Positions 1 to 10,818 of a DNA stretch of 64,000 nt are shown here, in pieces. Location: positions 405,094 to 469,093 of the forward strand of contig NZ_JAUHHF010000003.1 of the NCBI RefSeq assembly GCF_030410395.1, in the 5' to 3' direction. The stretch is from Zwartia panacis. Its GTDB lineage: Bacteria > Pseudomonadota > Gammaproteobacteria > Burkholderiales > Burkholderiaceae_B. Made by a program: the position numbers and the translations under genes. The notes beneath the pieces are model-generated. The model had not been told where the DNA came from and ran no database searches. It saw nothing but the letters and a program-made list of their open reading frames with translations. Position 1 is the stretch's first letter. Each line of letters starts with the position of its first letter.

Positions 1-54
1 GTCGCGCATCATTTGCGCTTTTTCATGCGCGATCACTCCTGCGATTACCTGTCA

Positions 55-3000
55 ATGTCGGCTGCTGCTCAATCTGTCTCTACCCTTCTCTCCTCGCTGA
101 AACCCGGTCTGCGGTTTGCGCAACCACGACCTGCGGGCTCCGGGGACGCATGGCTTTTTACCGAACTCGCTGCTGCCAGCGGCAAAACCCTGGTGATTTT
201 GACGGCCGAGCCTCTTGAAGCCCAGCGCCTAGCGGAGGAAATTCCGATTTTTGCGCCCTCGCTCAGGGTGCGTCCCTTGCCGGACTGGGAAACCCTGCCT
301 TATGACAGCTTTTCTCCCCACCAAGACCTGATTTCCGAGCGGCTGCGGACGCTGCATGCCCTGATGCTGGGCGAAGTCGATGTCCTGACCGTCCCGATCA
401 CGACAGCGCTTTATCGACTGGCTCCCCCCAGCTTTCTCGCAGCCTATACCTTTTCGTTCAAGCAAAAGGACAAGCTTGACGAGCATGCACTACGGACACA
501 GCTGACACTTGCCAATTATGCGCACGTCTCTCAGGTCACCGCACCCGGAGAGTTTTGTGTCCGAGGCAGCCTGATCGATCTTTTTCCCATGGGCTCGGTC
601 GTGCCCTACCGTATCGATTTATTTGACGATGAAATCGAATCGATCCGCGCGTTTGACATTGATACGCAACGAAGTCTTTACCCGGTCAACCAAGTCCAGC
701 TCTTACCTGGTCGCGAATTCCCGATGGACGAAGCCGCGCGCAACCACTTTCGCGCCGCGTTCCGGGAGGTTTTCGAAGGTGATCCGTCACGCGCATTACC
801 TTATCGCGATATGGGCAACGGGATCCCGTTCGCAGGTGTCGAGTACTACCTGCCCCTGTTTTTTGAAACCACAGCGACACTTTTCGACTATCTCAAGACC
901 GAAACAATTATCGTCACACTCGGAGATATCGAAGACGCCATGCGTCGCTTTACTCAAGACACGGCGACTCGCTATAACTTTTTAAAAAGCGATCGGGAAC
1001 GACCTGTTCTGGCACCCGAGGCGCTGTTTCTGAGTAGCGATGCACTGTTCGAGCAACTCAAAACCTTCCCCAGGCTCGCCCTGACCACGGATGCTAAACA
1101 TCCGGATTTTGACGCGGCCCCTGATATCGGCATCTCGCGCAGAGCAGAAGATCCGCTCGCTAAATTCCGCGAGCTCCTGATGCGCGCCGAGTCGCAGGGT
1201 GGCGCGCGTAAATATGGAAATATCCAGCGAATCATTCTGTGCACGGACTCGCACGGGCGTCGTGAAACGATTGTGCAAATGCTGGCCGAGCACGGCTTAT
1301 CTCCAGATGCCCAGACAGAGTCGGTGGCAAACTTTCTGGAAAGTGACGCGCATTTTGGCATCACGGTAGCCCCTCTTGCGACAGGCTTTGTTGTCAACAC
1401 CAAAGGCCTGTTGTTTCTGACCGAAAACGATCTGTATCCAGGTCATGGAGGCACGGCTCGGCGCGGCAAACGCGACCAGGAACGCGCCAGCAATGTCGAA
1501 GCGATGGTTCGCGATCTCTCCGAATTGCGTGAAGGAGATCCCGTTGTCCATGCGCAGCACGGCATTGGTCGCTACCATGGACTCGTCAATCTGGACATGG
1601 GCGAGGGCGAGATGGAGTTCCTCTTTCTCGAATACGCCAACAAGACCACGCTGTATGTGCCTGTTTCTCAACTGCACGTCATCGCGCGCTATAGCGGAAC
1701 AGACTCTGAATCCGCTCCGCTGCACCTACTTGGTTCCGGTCAGTGGGACAAGGCACGACGCAAGGCCGCTCAACAAGTCCGCGACACCGCAGCCGAGCTG
1801 TTAGATCTCTATGCGAAACGCGCGGCTCGACAAGGCTTTGCTTTTAAGCTGCCGCTTGCCGACTACGATCTGTTTGCCGAGGGCTTCGGTTTTGACGAGA
1901 CTGCCGATCAGGCGGCAGCGATTCAATGCGTGATCGAAGACATGACTTCAGGTCGACCGATGGATCGTCTGGTCTGCGGCGATGTCGGCTTTGGCAAAAC
2001 CGAAGTGGCCTTGCGGGCTGCGTTTCTCGCGATCGCCAACGGCAAGCAAGTCGCCCTGCTCTGCCCCACGACCTTGCTGGCTGAACAGCATGCGCAAACC
2101 TTCGCTGATCGCTTCGCCGACTGGCCCGTCAAAGTCGTCGAGTTATCACGTTTTCGTTCCGCCAAAGAAGTTAAAACCGCGATCGAAGGGATTACGGACG
2201 GCACGGTGGATATTGTGATTGGCACGCACAAAATTCTGTCCAAGGATGTGAAGTTCAAACGTCTGGGACTCGTGATCATCGACGAGGAGCACCGCTTTGG
2301 CGTTCGACAGAAAGAGGCCCTCAAGTCTTTGCGCGCAGAAGTCGATGTCCTGACGCTTACCGCCACCCCAATTCCGCGTACGCTCGGGATGTCTCTTGAG
2401 GGTATCCGGGACTTTTCCGTGATCGCGACGGCGCCTCAGAAACGACTCGCCATCAAAACCTTTGTGCGTCGCGAGGACAACAGCACGATGCGTGAAGCGC
2501 TGCTACGCGAACTCAAACGCGGTGGTCAGGCTTACTTTTTACATAACGAGGTCGAGACGATTCATAACCGCAGGGCCCGCCTGGAGGAGCTCGTGCCCGA
2601 AGCACGCATCGCGGTCGCGCATGGCCAGATGGGCGAGCGTGATCTCGAGCAGGTCATGAAAGGCTTCTATCAAAAACGTTTCAACGTCTTGTTGTGCACG
2701 ACGATTATTGAAACCGGGATTGATGTTCCGAGCGCGAACACCATCATCATCCACCGCGCCGATCGTTTCGGACTGGCCCAGCTGCATCAGCTGCGCGGCC
2801 GTGTGGGACGCTCGCATCATCAGGCCTATGCTTACCTGATGACACCGGGTGAGGATGCCATCACCAAGAATGCCAAAAAACGTCTTGAAGCGATTCAGGC
2901 CATGGAGGAGCTCGGTTCAGGCTTTTTCCTGGCCATGCACGACCTCGAAATCCGCGGTACAGGCGAAGTGCTCGGCGAATCACAGTCTGGAAATATTCAG

Positions 3001-3525
3001 GAAATCGGTTTTTCGATGTACAACGACATGCTGAACGAGGCCGTCAGAGCGCTGAAAGCTGGCGTTGAGCCTGATCTGGATGCGCCCTTTAGCGCCGGCT
3101 GCGAGGTGAATCTCCACGCGCCAGCGCTCTTGCCTGCCGATTATTGTGGCGACGTGCATGCCCGTTTATCCATTTACAAGCGCCTGTCCAACACCACCCA
3201 CGACGACGATCTGATCGCCATACAAGAAGAACTCATTGATCGCTTTGGCAAATTACCCGAGCCGACTCGCACCCTGATTTCCACGCACAAGCTTAGACTG
3301 CTCGGATTGCCGTTGGGCCTGCAAAAAATCGATGCAAGCGAAACGCAGATTGTGTTGCACTTTAAACAAAACGCACCTGTCGACCCGCTCAAACTGATAG
3401 AACTCGTGCAAAAACAACGCCATATCCGGTTCTCAGGTCAAGACAAGCTGCGAGTTGAAATCAAGGCGGCTGATGTCGCTGCACGTTTCGATGCCACCCG
3501 GACTGTGCTCAGAGCCTTACATTAA
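55..3525 (+). CDS. mfd: Transcription-repair coupling factor Mfd
   Basis: Mfd removes RNA polymerase stalled at DNA lesions and recruits UvrA for nucleotide excision repair. The 1156-residue product matches the usual length (about 1150). An N-terminal UvrB-like region is followed by a CarD-type polymerase-interaction domain and a superfamily 2 translocase with Walker A GDVGFGKTE (about residues 642-650), DEEH box (743-746) and TATPIPRTL; a C-terminal TRCF domain closes it. I chose the ATG at 55 (MSAAAQS) because the upstream in-frame TTG at 13 and ATG at 25 would add residues with no family counterpart. The window begins just upstream, so the promoter is not visible. serB follows 46 bases later on the same strand. 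Identification is secure; the start is likely. Confidence 0.97.
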   Translation: MSAAAQSVSTLLSSLKPGLRFAQPRPAGSGDAWLFTELAAASGKTLVILTAEPLEAQRLAEEIPIFAPSLRVRPLPDWETLPYDSFSPHQDLISERLRTLHALMLGEVDVLTVPITTALYRLAPPSFLAAYTFSFKQKDKLDEHALRTQLTLANYAHVSQVTAPGEFCVRGSLIDLFPMGSVVPYRIDLFDDEIESIRAFDIDTQRSLYPVNQVQLLPGREFPMDEAARNHFRAAFREVFEGDPSRALPYRDMGNGIPFAGVEYYLPLFFETTATLFDYLKTETIIVTLGDIEDAMRRFTQDTATRYNFLKSDRERPVLAPEALFLSSDALFEQLKTFPRLALTTDAKHPDFDAAPDIGISRRAEDPLAKFRELLMRAESQGGARKYGNIQRIILCTDSHGRRETIVQMLAEHGLSPDAQTESVANFLESDAHFGITVAPLATGFVVNTKGLLFLTENDLYPGHGGTARRGKRDQERASNVEAMVRDLSELREGDPVVHAQHGIGRYHGLVNLDMGEGEMEFLFLEYANKTTLYVPVSQLHVIARYSGTDSESAPLHLLGSGQWDKARRKAAQQVRDTAAELLDLYAKRAARQGFAFKLPLADYDLFAEGFGFDETADQAAAIQCVIEDMTSGRPMDRLVCGDVGFGKTEVALRAAFLAIANGKQVALLCPTTLLAEQHAQTFADRFADWPVKVVELSRFRSAKEVKTAIEGITDGTVDIVIGTHKILSKDVKFKRLGLVIIDEEHRFGVRQKEALKSLRAEVDVLTLTATPIPRTLGMSLEGIRDFSVIATAPQKRLAIKTFVRREDNSTMREALLRELKRGGQAYFLHNEVETIHNRRARLEELVPEARIAVAHGQMGERDLEQVMKGFYQKRFNVLLCTTIIETGIDVPSANTIIIHRADRFGLAQLHQLRGRVGRSHHQAYAYLMTPGEDAITKNAKKRLEAIQAMEELGSGFFLAMHDLEIRGTGEVLGESQSGNIQEIGFSMYNDMLNEAVRALKAGVEPDLDAPFSAGCEVNLHAPALLPADYCGDVHARLSIYKRLSNTTHDDDLIAIQEELIDRFGKLPEPTRTLISTHKLRLLGLPLGLQKIDASETQIVLHFKQNAPVDPLKLIELVQKQRHIRFSGQDKLRVEIKAADVAARFDATRTVLRALH

Positions 3526-3571
3526 TGCGTTAAGCTTTTAATCTCATCCAGCGCTTACCTATATCGCCTCC

Positions 3572-4426
3572 ATGACCACTCAACATCTCGTTATTCAGTC
3601 CCCAGCTCTTTCCGGAGAATTAATCGAACACGCCGCAGCGATCGCGGAAGCCTCTGGCGTTCAGCGTCTGGGTACAACCGCAGCGCGTATTTTGGGGGTC
3701 AGTGACGATGTGGCTATTCGCGAGGAAGTCAGGTTGTGGGGCGAGCGCGTCAATGTCGATACCGCCTACATCACGGCAGGCGCACGACTCAATGATTGCA
3801 AAATCTTAGCGATGGATATGGACTCCACCCTCATCAACATCGAATGCATTGATGAGATTGCGGCATTCGGTGGCGTCAAGGAACAGGTCGCGAGCATCAC
3901 AGAGGCAGCGATGCGCGGAGAAATCAAGGACTTTTCAGAAAGCCTCATACGCCGTGTCGCTTTCCTCAAAGGGCTCTCGACCGAAGTGCTGCAGGCTGTC
4001 TACGAACAAAAATTGCGCCTGAACCCAGGCGCAGAGAAGCTTGTCAAAACTGCGCAACAAGCAGGACTGAAGATTTTGCTCGTCTCCGGAGGCTTTACCT
4101 TTTTTACAGAAAAACTCAAAAGCCTGCTGAATCTGGACGCTGCGCACGCAAACGTCCTTGAAACCTCTGGGGGCCTTCTGACAGGTCAAGTTCAAGGCAG
4201 GATTCTGGATGCGCAAGGCAAAGCAGACACGCTCTCTCAGTTTGCAAAAGAACTCGGCGCGATGCCTGAGCAAATCATCGCCATCGGCGATGGTGCGAAC
4301 GACCTCAAAATGCTTGGACTCGCGGGTTACTCCGTCGCCTACCGCGCTAAACCTGTCGTGCGCGCACAAGCCCGCTACGCGCTCAATGTCGCAGGGCTCG
4401 ATGGGGTATTGAACTGGTTTGAGTAA
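3572..4426 (+). CDS. serB: Phosphoserine phosphatase SerB
   Basis: SerB catalyses the last step of L-serine synthesis, hydrolysing phosphoserine to serine and phosphate in the cytoplasm. It is a HAD-superfamily enzyme: the nucleophile motif DMDST has Asp82 (phosphorylated) and Asp84 (acid/base), motif II is LLVSGGF, and the metal-binding motif GDGANDL lies near the C-terminus. The 284-residue length includes a shortened N-terminal regulatory region compared with E. coli SerB (322). It follows mfd on the same strand, with no convincing Shine-Dalgarno sequence, so it may be partly translated from a shared transcript. The gene converges with the nuo operon, separated by about 31 bases. Confidence 0.96.
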   Translation: MTTQHLVIQSPALSGELIEHAAAIAEASGVQRLGTTAARILGVSDDVAIREEVRLWGERVNVDTAYITAGARLNDCKILAMDMDSTLINIECIDEIAAFGGVKEQVASITEAAMRGEIKDFSESLIRRVAFLKGLSTEVLQAVYEQKLRLNPGAEKLVKTAQQAGLKILLVSGGFTFFTEKLKSLLNLDAAHANVLETSGGLLTGQVQGRILDAQGKADTLSQFAKELGAMPEQIIAIGDGANDLKMLGLAGYSVAYRAKPVVRAQARYALNVAGLDGVLNWFE

Positions 4427-4457
4427 TCAGGGTCAGCAGATTTGCGTGGCGCCCTGA

Positions 4458-4766
4458 CTATCGCTTGAGTAAATAACGCACAACAAAGCCTGGAAAGGCG
4501 AGCACAACAAATAATGTCAGGGCAGTCACGTAGAACTCCCAGCGCTGCGCAAAGGCATTGCCAATCATGCGCTCGAATAGCATTCCAAGTAGGCCAATGA
4601 CACAGAACCAGACAAGCAGTTCGAGCACACGCACCCAGAATGGTTTGATGCCGTTGTTAAAGCGCTGAACCGGAATCACAGCGAACAGCCTTTCGTTGAT
4701 GAAAGGCAGGTTCGCTGCCACGCAGGCCAGCACAATTAACAACCAGACAGCGGCACTTTGATTCAT
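4458..4766 (-). CDS. DUF2818 small membrane protein behind nuoN
   Basis: About 102 residues with three predicted membrane segments: an N-terminal hydrophobic stretch after MNQSAAVW, a second around LLVWFCVIGLLGMLF, and a third around YVTALTLFVVLAFPGFV. The sequence matches the DUF2818 family, whose genes sit directly downstream of nuoN in many Burkholderiales. Function is unknown; position at the end of the complex I operon suggests an accessory or assembly role in respiration, which is inference. The start at 4766 (MNQSAA) is preferred over an upstream in-frame codon at 4790 because it begins just before the first membrane segment. Confidence 0.8.
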   Translation of the reverse strand: MNQSAAVWLLIVLACVAANLPFINERLFAVIPVQRFNNGIKPFWVRVLELLVWFCVIGLLGMLFERMIGNAFAQRWEFYVTALTLFVVLAFPGFVVRYLLKR

Positions 4767-4817
4767 CAGCAACAACCTTCGTGGTGGCAACCAAGTCCGC
4801 GGAAAACCTGACTATTT

Positions 4818-6305
4818 TTAGTATGAAAGCGTGATGTGCATGACCTGCAAGCACAAAGCAATCAAAGCGCCAGGCATCAGGCCCAAGACCAGCACCAGTA
4901 AACCGTTGATCAGCATCAAACCGTTCGACAGCACGCCCATTGCCGGGACTTTCGACACCGGCTCGGCGGGCTCATCGAAATACACAACCTTGATGACGCG
5001 CAGGTAATAAAACGCACCGATCAGGGAGAACATGACCGCAACCACAGCAAGCCACAGGCGGTCTGACTGGAGCAGTGACTGCAAAATCAAGAGCTTGGCA
5101 TCAAAGCCGACGAGTGGGGGCAGACCTGCCAACGAACACATCAAAATCAGCATCATCGCGGCAAGCCATGGACTGCGACGGTTGAGGCCTTTTAAGTCAT
5201 CAATGTTCTCGCATTCAAATCCTTCGCGAGACAAATACATCACCAAGCCAAAGCTCGCCAGTGTCGTCAGGACATAGGTCAGCATATAGAACAAAGCCGA
5301 ACCATAGGCCGACGTGTTGGCCTGAATATCACCGTCCAGGGAGCCTGAGGCCAGTCCCAAGATGACAAAACCCATATGGGAGATTGTCGAATACGCCAGC
5401 ATGCGTTTGAAGTTGGTTTGCATGATCGCGGTCAGGTTACCGATCGCGAGCGACAACACGCCCAATATCAGCAACATTGGTTGCCAGTGAACGGCCAGCT
5501 CGCCAAAGCCCACGACAAGCATACGCACCACAATCGCAAACACAGCAAGCTTAGGCGCAGCAGCTAGAACCAGCGTGACCGCAGTGGGCGCACCTTGATA
5601 AACATCAGGCACCCACATATGGAAAGGCACAGCGCCCAGCTTGAAGGCCAAGCCTGCGACCAAAAACACCACACCAAACGCCAAAGGTAGATAGTCAATC
5701 TGACCGGATCCCACTGCGTCAGCGATATTTCTCAGATCCAGATTGCCCGTTGCTCCATACATCATGGACATGCCATACAGCATGAAACCTGACGCAAGTG
5801 AACCCAGCACGAAATACTTCATGGCGGCTTCGGTGGATTGGGCATGATCACGACGCATCGCAACCAGCGCATACAAAGCCAGAGACATCAACTCGAGACC
5901 GAGATAAATCGTCAGGAAGTTTCCTGCCGAGATCATCACCATCTGTCCAAGCAGGGCAAACAACACGAGGACGTAAAACTCACCGCCTCGAAGCATATCG
6001 CGGCTCTGTACGTATTCACGTCCATACACGAGGGTCAATGCCACAGCGATGTACGAAGCAATTTTCAGGACATGGGCAAAAGGATCTGCCACATAGAGAC
6101 CAGAAAAGGTTTCTCCAACCAGTCCGGAGCCAAGCTGCCAGAGCGAGATCACTGTCAGAATTGCCAGCGTCAGGAGTGACAAACCATAGGCCAACGTGCG
6201 GCGCGGAGACTGGCTAAACGCGTCCAGTACCAGAATGACCATACCCAGCACCAGCAAGATAATTTCTGGTGCGGCCAGGGCGAAATCGAATTGGGATTGC
6301 ATCAT
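4818..6305 (-). CDS. nuoN: NADH-quinone oxidoreductase subunit N
   Basis: NuoN is one of three antiporter-like proton-pumping subunits of complex I in the cytoplasmic membrane. The 495-residue product has about 14 membrane helices. Family motifs are visible: the conserved Glu of [15 protein letters not shown], a lysine/proline broken helix around [20 protein letters not shown], and the [10 protein letters not shown] segment. It follows nuoM by 8 bases and precedes the DUF2818 gene, the usual betaproteobacterial arrangement. Confidence 0.97.
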   Translation of the reverse strand: MMQSQFDFALAAPEIILLVLGMVILVLDAFSQSPRRTLAYGLSLLTLAILTVISLWQLGSGLVGETFSGLYVADPFAHVLKIASYIAVALTLVYGREYVQSRDMLRGGEFYVLVLFALLGQMVMISAGNFLTIYLGLELMSLALYALVAMRRDHAQSTEAAMKYFVLGSLASGFMLYGMSMMYGATGNLDLRNIADAVGSGQIDYLPLAFGVVFLVAGLAFKLGAVPFHMWVPDVYQGAPTAVTLVLAAAPKLAVFAIVVRMLVVGFGELAVHWQPMLLILGVLSLAIGNLTAIMQTNFKRMLAYSTISHMGFVILGLASGSLDGDIQANTSAYGSALFYMLTYVLTTLASFGLVMYLSREGFECENIDDLKGLNRRSPWLAAMMLILMCSLAGLPPLVGFDAKLLILQSLLQSDRLWLAVVAVMFSLIGAFYYLRVIKVVYFDEPAEPVSKVPAMGVLSNGLMLINGLLVLVLGLMPGALIALCLQVMHITLSY

Positions 6306-6313
6306 GGCGAGGC

Positions 6314-7816
6314 TTACAGTTTTGAAATAGACACGTGTTGCAACAGGGCCTCAACCGAAACGTGCATCACGTCGGTAAAGGGCTTGGGATAGACACCCAT
6401 ATAAATCACGGCAATCGCCATGATGCCAAGGATCAGGAATTCCCGCGAAGTCAGGTCATGCAGATCCTTGACATGGTCATTCGCGACTTCGCCGAAGGCG
6501 ACACGTTTGACCATCCAGAGCGAGTACGCCGCACCAAGAATGAGCGCAGTGGCGGCCAGCAAACCAATCCAGAAGTTGTATTCGACCGCGCCCATGATGA
6601 CCATGAACTCACCCACGAACCCACTGGTCGCTGGCAAGCCCGCATTGGCCATCGAAAATAGGACAAAGAATGTCACGAACTTGGGCATCGTGTTGACCAC
6701 GCCACCATAATCGGCGATTTGACGGCTGTGCATGCGGTCATACAGCACACCGATACACAAGAACATCGCTGCAGAGACAAAACCGTGCGACACCATTTGG
6801 ACGATCGCACCCTCGACGCCTGCGGTGTTGAACATAAACAAACCGAGTGTCACGAAACCCATGTGCGCGATGGACGAATACGCCACCAGCTTTTTCATGT
6901 CATCCTGAACCAGAGCCACCAAGCCAATGTAAATCACCGCGATCAACGACAGCGCAATGATCAGGCCCGCCATGCTCGCAGCGGCGTCAGGCACGATTGG
7001 TAATGACAAACGCAAGAATCCGTAGGCACCGAGTTTGAGCATGATCGCTGCGAGGACCACCGAGCCACCCGTTGGTGCCTCGACGTGCGCATCAGGCAAC
7101 CAGGTATGCACGGGCCACATCGGTACTTTCACAGCGAAGGCCGCCAGGAAAGCAAAAAATATGAACAACTGGGGTGTTGAATCGAGTGGGAGCGTATGCC
7201 AGGTCAGGATATCAAATGAACCGCCCGAAGCGTTCCAAAGATAAAGGAAAGCAACCAGGGTCAAGAGCGAACCCAACAGCGTATACAGAAAGAACTTGAA
7301 TGCTGCGTAGACACGGTTCGGTCCACCCCAGACACCCACGATGATGTACATCGGAATCAAGGTGGCTTCGAAGAAAATGTAGAACAGCAGGCCGTCGAGT
7401 GCGGCAAAGACACCAATCATCAGTCCCGACAAAATCAGGAAAGCCGCCATGTATTGCGAAACGCGTGACGTGATGACTTCCCAGCCTGCCATGACCACAA
7501 TGATCGTAATGAAAGCAGTGAGCAAGACGAACCACAAGGAAATACCGTCCACACCCAGGTGGTAGTACACGGCAAAGGCTTCAATCCAGATTGTTTTCTC
7601 AACAAACTGCATCGCAGCCGTTGAGCTGTCAAAACCCAGGTAAAGCGGAATCGTCACCAGGAAACTGACAATGGCGCCGATCAGGGAAAGACTACGCGTC
7701 AATCCTGGACGGTCGTCGCGACCCAGGGCCAACACAATCAGACCGCAAACGATCGGAACAAAAATCGAAAGCGTGAGCCAAGGAGTAGAAAAAGAAGCCA
7801 TCTCGCTCGCCATCAT
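6314..7816 (-). CDS. nuoM: NADH-quinone oxidoreductase subunit M
   Basis: NuoM is a proton-translocating membrane subunit of complex I related to Mrp antiporters. The 500-residue product shows the key glutamate helix ([15 protein letters not shown]), the [21 protein letters not shown] segment and the SSIAHMGF motif. Its ATG overlaps the nuoL stop codon in an ATGA arrangement, implying translational coupling; this supports the start at 7816, although an in-frame ATG five codons later is possible. Confidence 0.97.
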   Translation of the reverse strand: MMASEMASFSTPWLTLSIFVPIVCGLIVLALGRDDRPGLTRSLSLIGAIVSFLVTIPLYLGFDSSTAAMQFVEKTIWIEAFAVYYHLGVDGISLWFVLLTAFITIIVVMAGWEVITSRVSQYMAAFLILSGLMIGVFAALDGLLFYIFFEATLIPMYIIVGVWGGPNRVYAAFKFFLYTLLGSLLTLVAFLYLWNASGGSFDILTWHTLPLDSTPQLFIFFAFLAAFAVKVPMWPVHTWLPDAHVEAPTGGSVVLAAIMLKLGAYGFLRLSLPIVPDAAASMAGLIIALSLIAVIYIGLVALVQDDMKKLVAYSSIAHMGFVTLGLFMFNTAGVEGAIVQMVSHGFVSAAMFLCIGVLYDRMHSRQIADYGGVVNTMPKFVTFFVLFSMANAGLPATSGFVGEFMVIMGAVEYNFWIGLLAATALILGAAYSLWMVKRVAFGEVANDHVKDLHDLTSREFLILGIMAIAVIYMGVYPKPFTDVMHVSVEALLQHVSISKL

Positions 7817-9855
7817 TTGGTACCAAAGATAATGTAGGTAATCGCCGCCATGAGGCCGATGATCATCGCAAATGCGTAGTGATAGATAAATCCGGTCTGA
7901 AAGCGTCTGGTAATCGCGGCGATCACTCCCACCACTTTGGCTGAACCATTGACCAGCAAGCCGTCAATCAATCCACGATCAGCTTGCTGCCAGAGACCTT
8001 TACCCAAGGCACGTGAGCCACGTGCCATCACTTGCTCATAAAACCAGTCAAAAAAGTACTTGTTCTCAAGGATGCAATTAATCCCTTTCAGCTTGCTCTG
8101 GATCGCGGCAGGAACTTTAGGATTAATCAAATAGCAATACCATGCGATCACCGCGCCAGCGATCATCAGCCAGAACGGAACCGTGACAAAGGCGTGCAAC
8201 CCATAAGCCACCCAGCCATGCCAGGTTTTAGCCATTGCTGCCATTGCAGGATGCTGGGCCAAAACGACGATCGTATCCTTGAAGTAGCCACCGAACAACA
8301 AGGTATCGCACAACCATGCGCCAGCGAAAATCGAGGGAATCGCCAACAACACCAGAGGCAAGGTCACAACCCAGGGTGACTCGTGTGGAGTCCCGCCGTG
8401 ATGACCATGATCATGGGCGTGGTCGTGATCATCATGACCGTGCGCTGCATCGTGATGGCCGTGACCATGATCGCCAGAGGTGTCAAAACGCTCTTTGCCA
8501 TGGAACACCAGGAAGTACACACGGAATGAATACAACGAGGTGACAAATACTCCAATCAACGTTGCATATTGCGCGAAACCCGCACCCCAGACTGTAGAGG
8601 CGGCAGCCGCTTCGATGATGTGCTCTTTGGAGTAGAAGCCTGAAAAGAAAGGTGTGCCGACTAGCGCTAGGGTACCAATCAGGAAGGTGATCCAGGTAAT
8701 GGGCATGTACTTGCGCAAACCACCCATGTTTCGGATGTCCTGATCGTGATGCATGCCGATGATGACGGAGCCTGCGCCCAGGAACAGGAGAGCCTTGAAG
8801 AACGCGTGAGTCATCAGGTGGAAAATCGCGACTGAGTATGCCGAGGCACCCAATGCCACTGTCATATACCCCAACTGTGAAAGCGTCGAGTACGCGACCA
8901 CCCGCTTGATGTCATTCTGGATGATGCCCAGAATACCCAGGAAGAGCGCGCCAATCGCACCGATGATGATGATGAAGGACAGTGCAACATCCGACAACTC
9001 AAAGATCGGTGAAAAACGGGCCACCATGAAAATACCCGCTGTCACCATGGTCGCCGCGTGAATCAGTGCGGAGATTGGCGTTGGGCCTTCCATCGAATCA
9101 GGCAACCAGGCGTGCAGCGGAACCTGCGCTGATTTACCCATTGCGCCAATAAACAGACAAATACATGCGACCGTCAACAGCATCCAGTCGGTACCTGGCA
9201 ACGTTTCTTTGGCCAAGTCGCCAGCCTGCTTGAACACCTCGCCATAATGCATCGTGCCTGCATACGCGAACAACAAGCCAATGCCCAGTACAAAACCGAA
9301 GTCACCGACACGGTTCACCAAGAAGGCTTTCATGTTGGCAAAAATCGCGGTGGGCTTGGTGTACCAGAAACCGATCAACAGGTAGGACACAAGGCCAACC
9401 GCCTCCCAACCGAAAAACAGCTGAACCATGTTGTTGGCCATCACCAGCATCAGCATGGAGAAGGTAAACAGGGAAATATAGGCAAAGAAGCGCTGGTAGC
9501 CGGGGTCTTCAGCCATGTAACCGATGGTGTAGATGTGGACCATCAACGACACGGAAGTCACGACCACCATCATTAGCGCTGAGAGCGGATCAATCAAAAA
9601 ACCGATTTCCAGTTTGGCCTGACCCAGCATCATCCAGGTGTAGACCGTGCCGTCATAGCGCAAACCATTGAGAACATCGAGCAGGACCAGCACTGAACCC
9701 ACGGCCGAAAAAGCGACCAATGCAATGGTGATCATGTGTGAGGTGCGTCGTCCGACTTGACGACCCAGGAAACCCGTACCGAACAGGCCTGCCAAAACCG
9801 CACCCAGCAAAGGAGCGAGTGCGATGGCTAAATAGAGACTAGGTGAGCTAAACAT
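7813..9855 (-). CDS. nuoL: NADH-quinone oxidoreductase subunit L with His-rich loop
   Basis: NuoL is the distal proton-pumping subunit of complex I, carrying the long lateral helix at its C-terminus. The 680-residue product contains the family motifs NRVGDFGF, MGKSAQVPLHAWLPDSMEGPTP, HAATMVTAGIF and YSTLSQLGYM. Unusually, residues about 459-490 form a loop dominated by His, Asp and Gly, roughly between two late membrane helices, which suggests a metal-binding tract. The rest of the protein is collinear with the family. The gene lies 16 bases after nuoK. Confidence 0.97.
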   Translation of the reverse strand: MFSSPSLYLAIALAPLLGAVLAGLFGTGFLGRQVGRRTSHMITIALVAFSAVGSVLVLLDVLNGLRYDGTVYTWMMLGQAKLEIGFLIDPLSALMMVVVTSVSLMVHIYTIGYMAEDPGYQRFFAYISLFTFSMLMLVMANNMVQLFFGWEAVGLVSYLLIGFWYTKPTAIFANMKAFLVNRVGDFGFVLGIGLLFAYAGTMHYGEVFKQAGDLAKETLPGTDWMLLTVACICLFIGAMGKSAQVPLHAWLPDSMEGPTPISALIHAATMVTAGIFMVARFSPIFELSDVALSFIIIIGAIGALFLGILGIIQNDIKRVVAYSTLSQLGYMTVALGASAYSVAIFHLMTHAFFKALLFLGAGSVIIGMHHDQDIRNMGGLRKYMPITWITFLIGTLALVGTPFFSGFYSKEHIIEAAAASTVWGAGFAQYATLIGVFVTSLYSFRVYFLVFHGKERFDTSGDHGHGHHDAAHGHDDHDHAHDHGHHGGTPHESPWVVTLPLVLLAIPSIFAGAWLCDTLLFGGYFKDTIVVLAQHPAMAAMAKTWHGWVAYGLHAFVTVPFWLMIAGAVIAWYCYLINPKVPAAIQSKLKGINCILENKYFFDWFYEQVMARGSRALGKGLWQQADRGLIDGLLVNGSAKVVGVIAAITRRFQTGFIYHYAFAMIIGLMAAITYIIFGTK

Positions 9856-9871
9856 ATTCTTCTATTCCCGA

Positions 9872-10183
9872 TTAGCCCTTTAGGCGGTCAAGTTCGTCAA
9901 CATTGATCGTGCTGAGGTTGCGGAACAACAGCACCAGGATCGCCAGGCCAATCGCAGCCTCAGCGGCAGCCACCGTCAGGATAAAAAACACAAACACCTG
10001 ACCGGCTTCGTCACCCATCCAGGTGGAAAACGCGACGAAGTTCATGTTGACCGCGAGCAGCATCAGCTCGACCGACATCAGCAGAACAATCAAATTACGG
10101 CGATTCAGAAAGATTCCAAAGACACCGATCGCAAACAAAATGGCGCCAAGCACCAGAAAATGGGGAAGTGTCAACGTCATCAT
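9872..10183 (-). CDS. nuoK: NADH-quinone oxidoreductase subunit K
   Basis: A small three-helix subunit of the complex I membrane arm, 103 residues, usual length about 100. The two conserved glutamates in helices 2 and 3 are visible ([10 protein letters not shown] and [11 protein letters not shown]), which belong to the proton path. The start codon overlaps the nuoJ stop by four bases (ATGA), indicating coupled translation. Confidence 0.97.
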   Translation of the reverse strand: MMTLTLPHFLVLGAILFAIGVFGIFLNRRNLIVLLMSVELMLLAVNMNFVAFSTWMGDEAGQVFVFFILTVAAAEAAIGLAILVLLFRNLSTINVDELDRLKG

Positions 10184-10797
10184 GCTTGGTCTCCCGATTT
10201 GGCGTTCACAGCTTCCTGACTGGGCAAGTCAACCAATCGGACGCGCTCGGATGCGCGCACGCGCACAGATGCTGCGGGATCGTTGTACTTGACGTCCCGG
10301 CGCTTGCGTAGTGTCAAAGAAATGGCCGCGATCATGCCGACCAACAAAAGTACGGCACCGACCTCAACTGCGTAGGCATACTCGGTGTACATCAATTCAC
10401 CAAGCGCGCGAGTGTTGTTGTAGTCATCACCCATGTCTGCGGCCGCCCCGACCTGCCCCCATGAAGTGGACAGGACAAAAGACATCTCCACCACCATGAT
10501 CAGACCCACCAGTAGGCCCATTGGCAAGTAGGTTTTGATTCCTGCGCGCAACTCTTCCATTTTCACGTCAAGCATCATCACGACGAACAGGAAAAGCACC
10601 ATGACGGCCCCGACGTAGACGAGCACGAGGAGCAAACCGAGAAATTCGGCACCCAGCAACATCCAGATCATGGCTGCGTTGGCAAAAGCCAAAATCAGAT
10701 GCAGCACAGCGGTGACCGGGCTCGAAGCCGTAATCACGCGAAACGCCGCAACCACCAACACGATGGCAAGGACATAAAACAAAATAGTGATAAACAT
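10180..10797 (-). CDS. nuoJ: NADH-quinone oxidoreductase subunit J
   Basis: NuoJ is a five-helix membrane subunit of complex I next to NuoK. The 205-residue product has the conserved glycine-rich third helix ([22 protein letters not shown]) that undergoes the pi-bulge change in family structures. A polar C-terminal tail of about 35 residues extends past the last helix. It lies between nuoI and nuoK in the canonical order. Confidence 0.96.
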   Translation of the reverse strand: MFITILFYVLAIVLVVAAFRVITASSPVTAVLHLILAFANAAMIWMLLGAEFLGLLLVLVYVGAVMVLFLFVVMMLDVKMEELRAGIKTYLPMGLLVGLIMVVEMSFVLSTSWGQVGAAADMGDDYNNTRALGELMYTEYAYAVEVGAVLLLVGMIAAISLTLRKRRDVKYNDPAASVRVRASERVRLVDLPSQEAVNAKSGDQA

Positions 10798-10818
10798 GAT
10801 TTCTTTCTGCCCCGGCGA

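Noticed and set aside
13..54. Longer mfd start (TTG at 13 or ATG at 25)
   Set aside because: The extra residues have no counterpart in the family; ATG at 55 gives the normal N-terminus.
4427..4457. Terminator between serB and the DUF2818 gene
   Set aside because: A 6-bp TCAGGG/CCCTGA stem exists but has a 19-base loop and no T tract.
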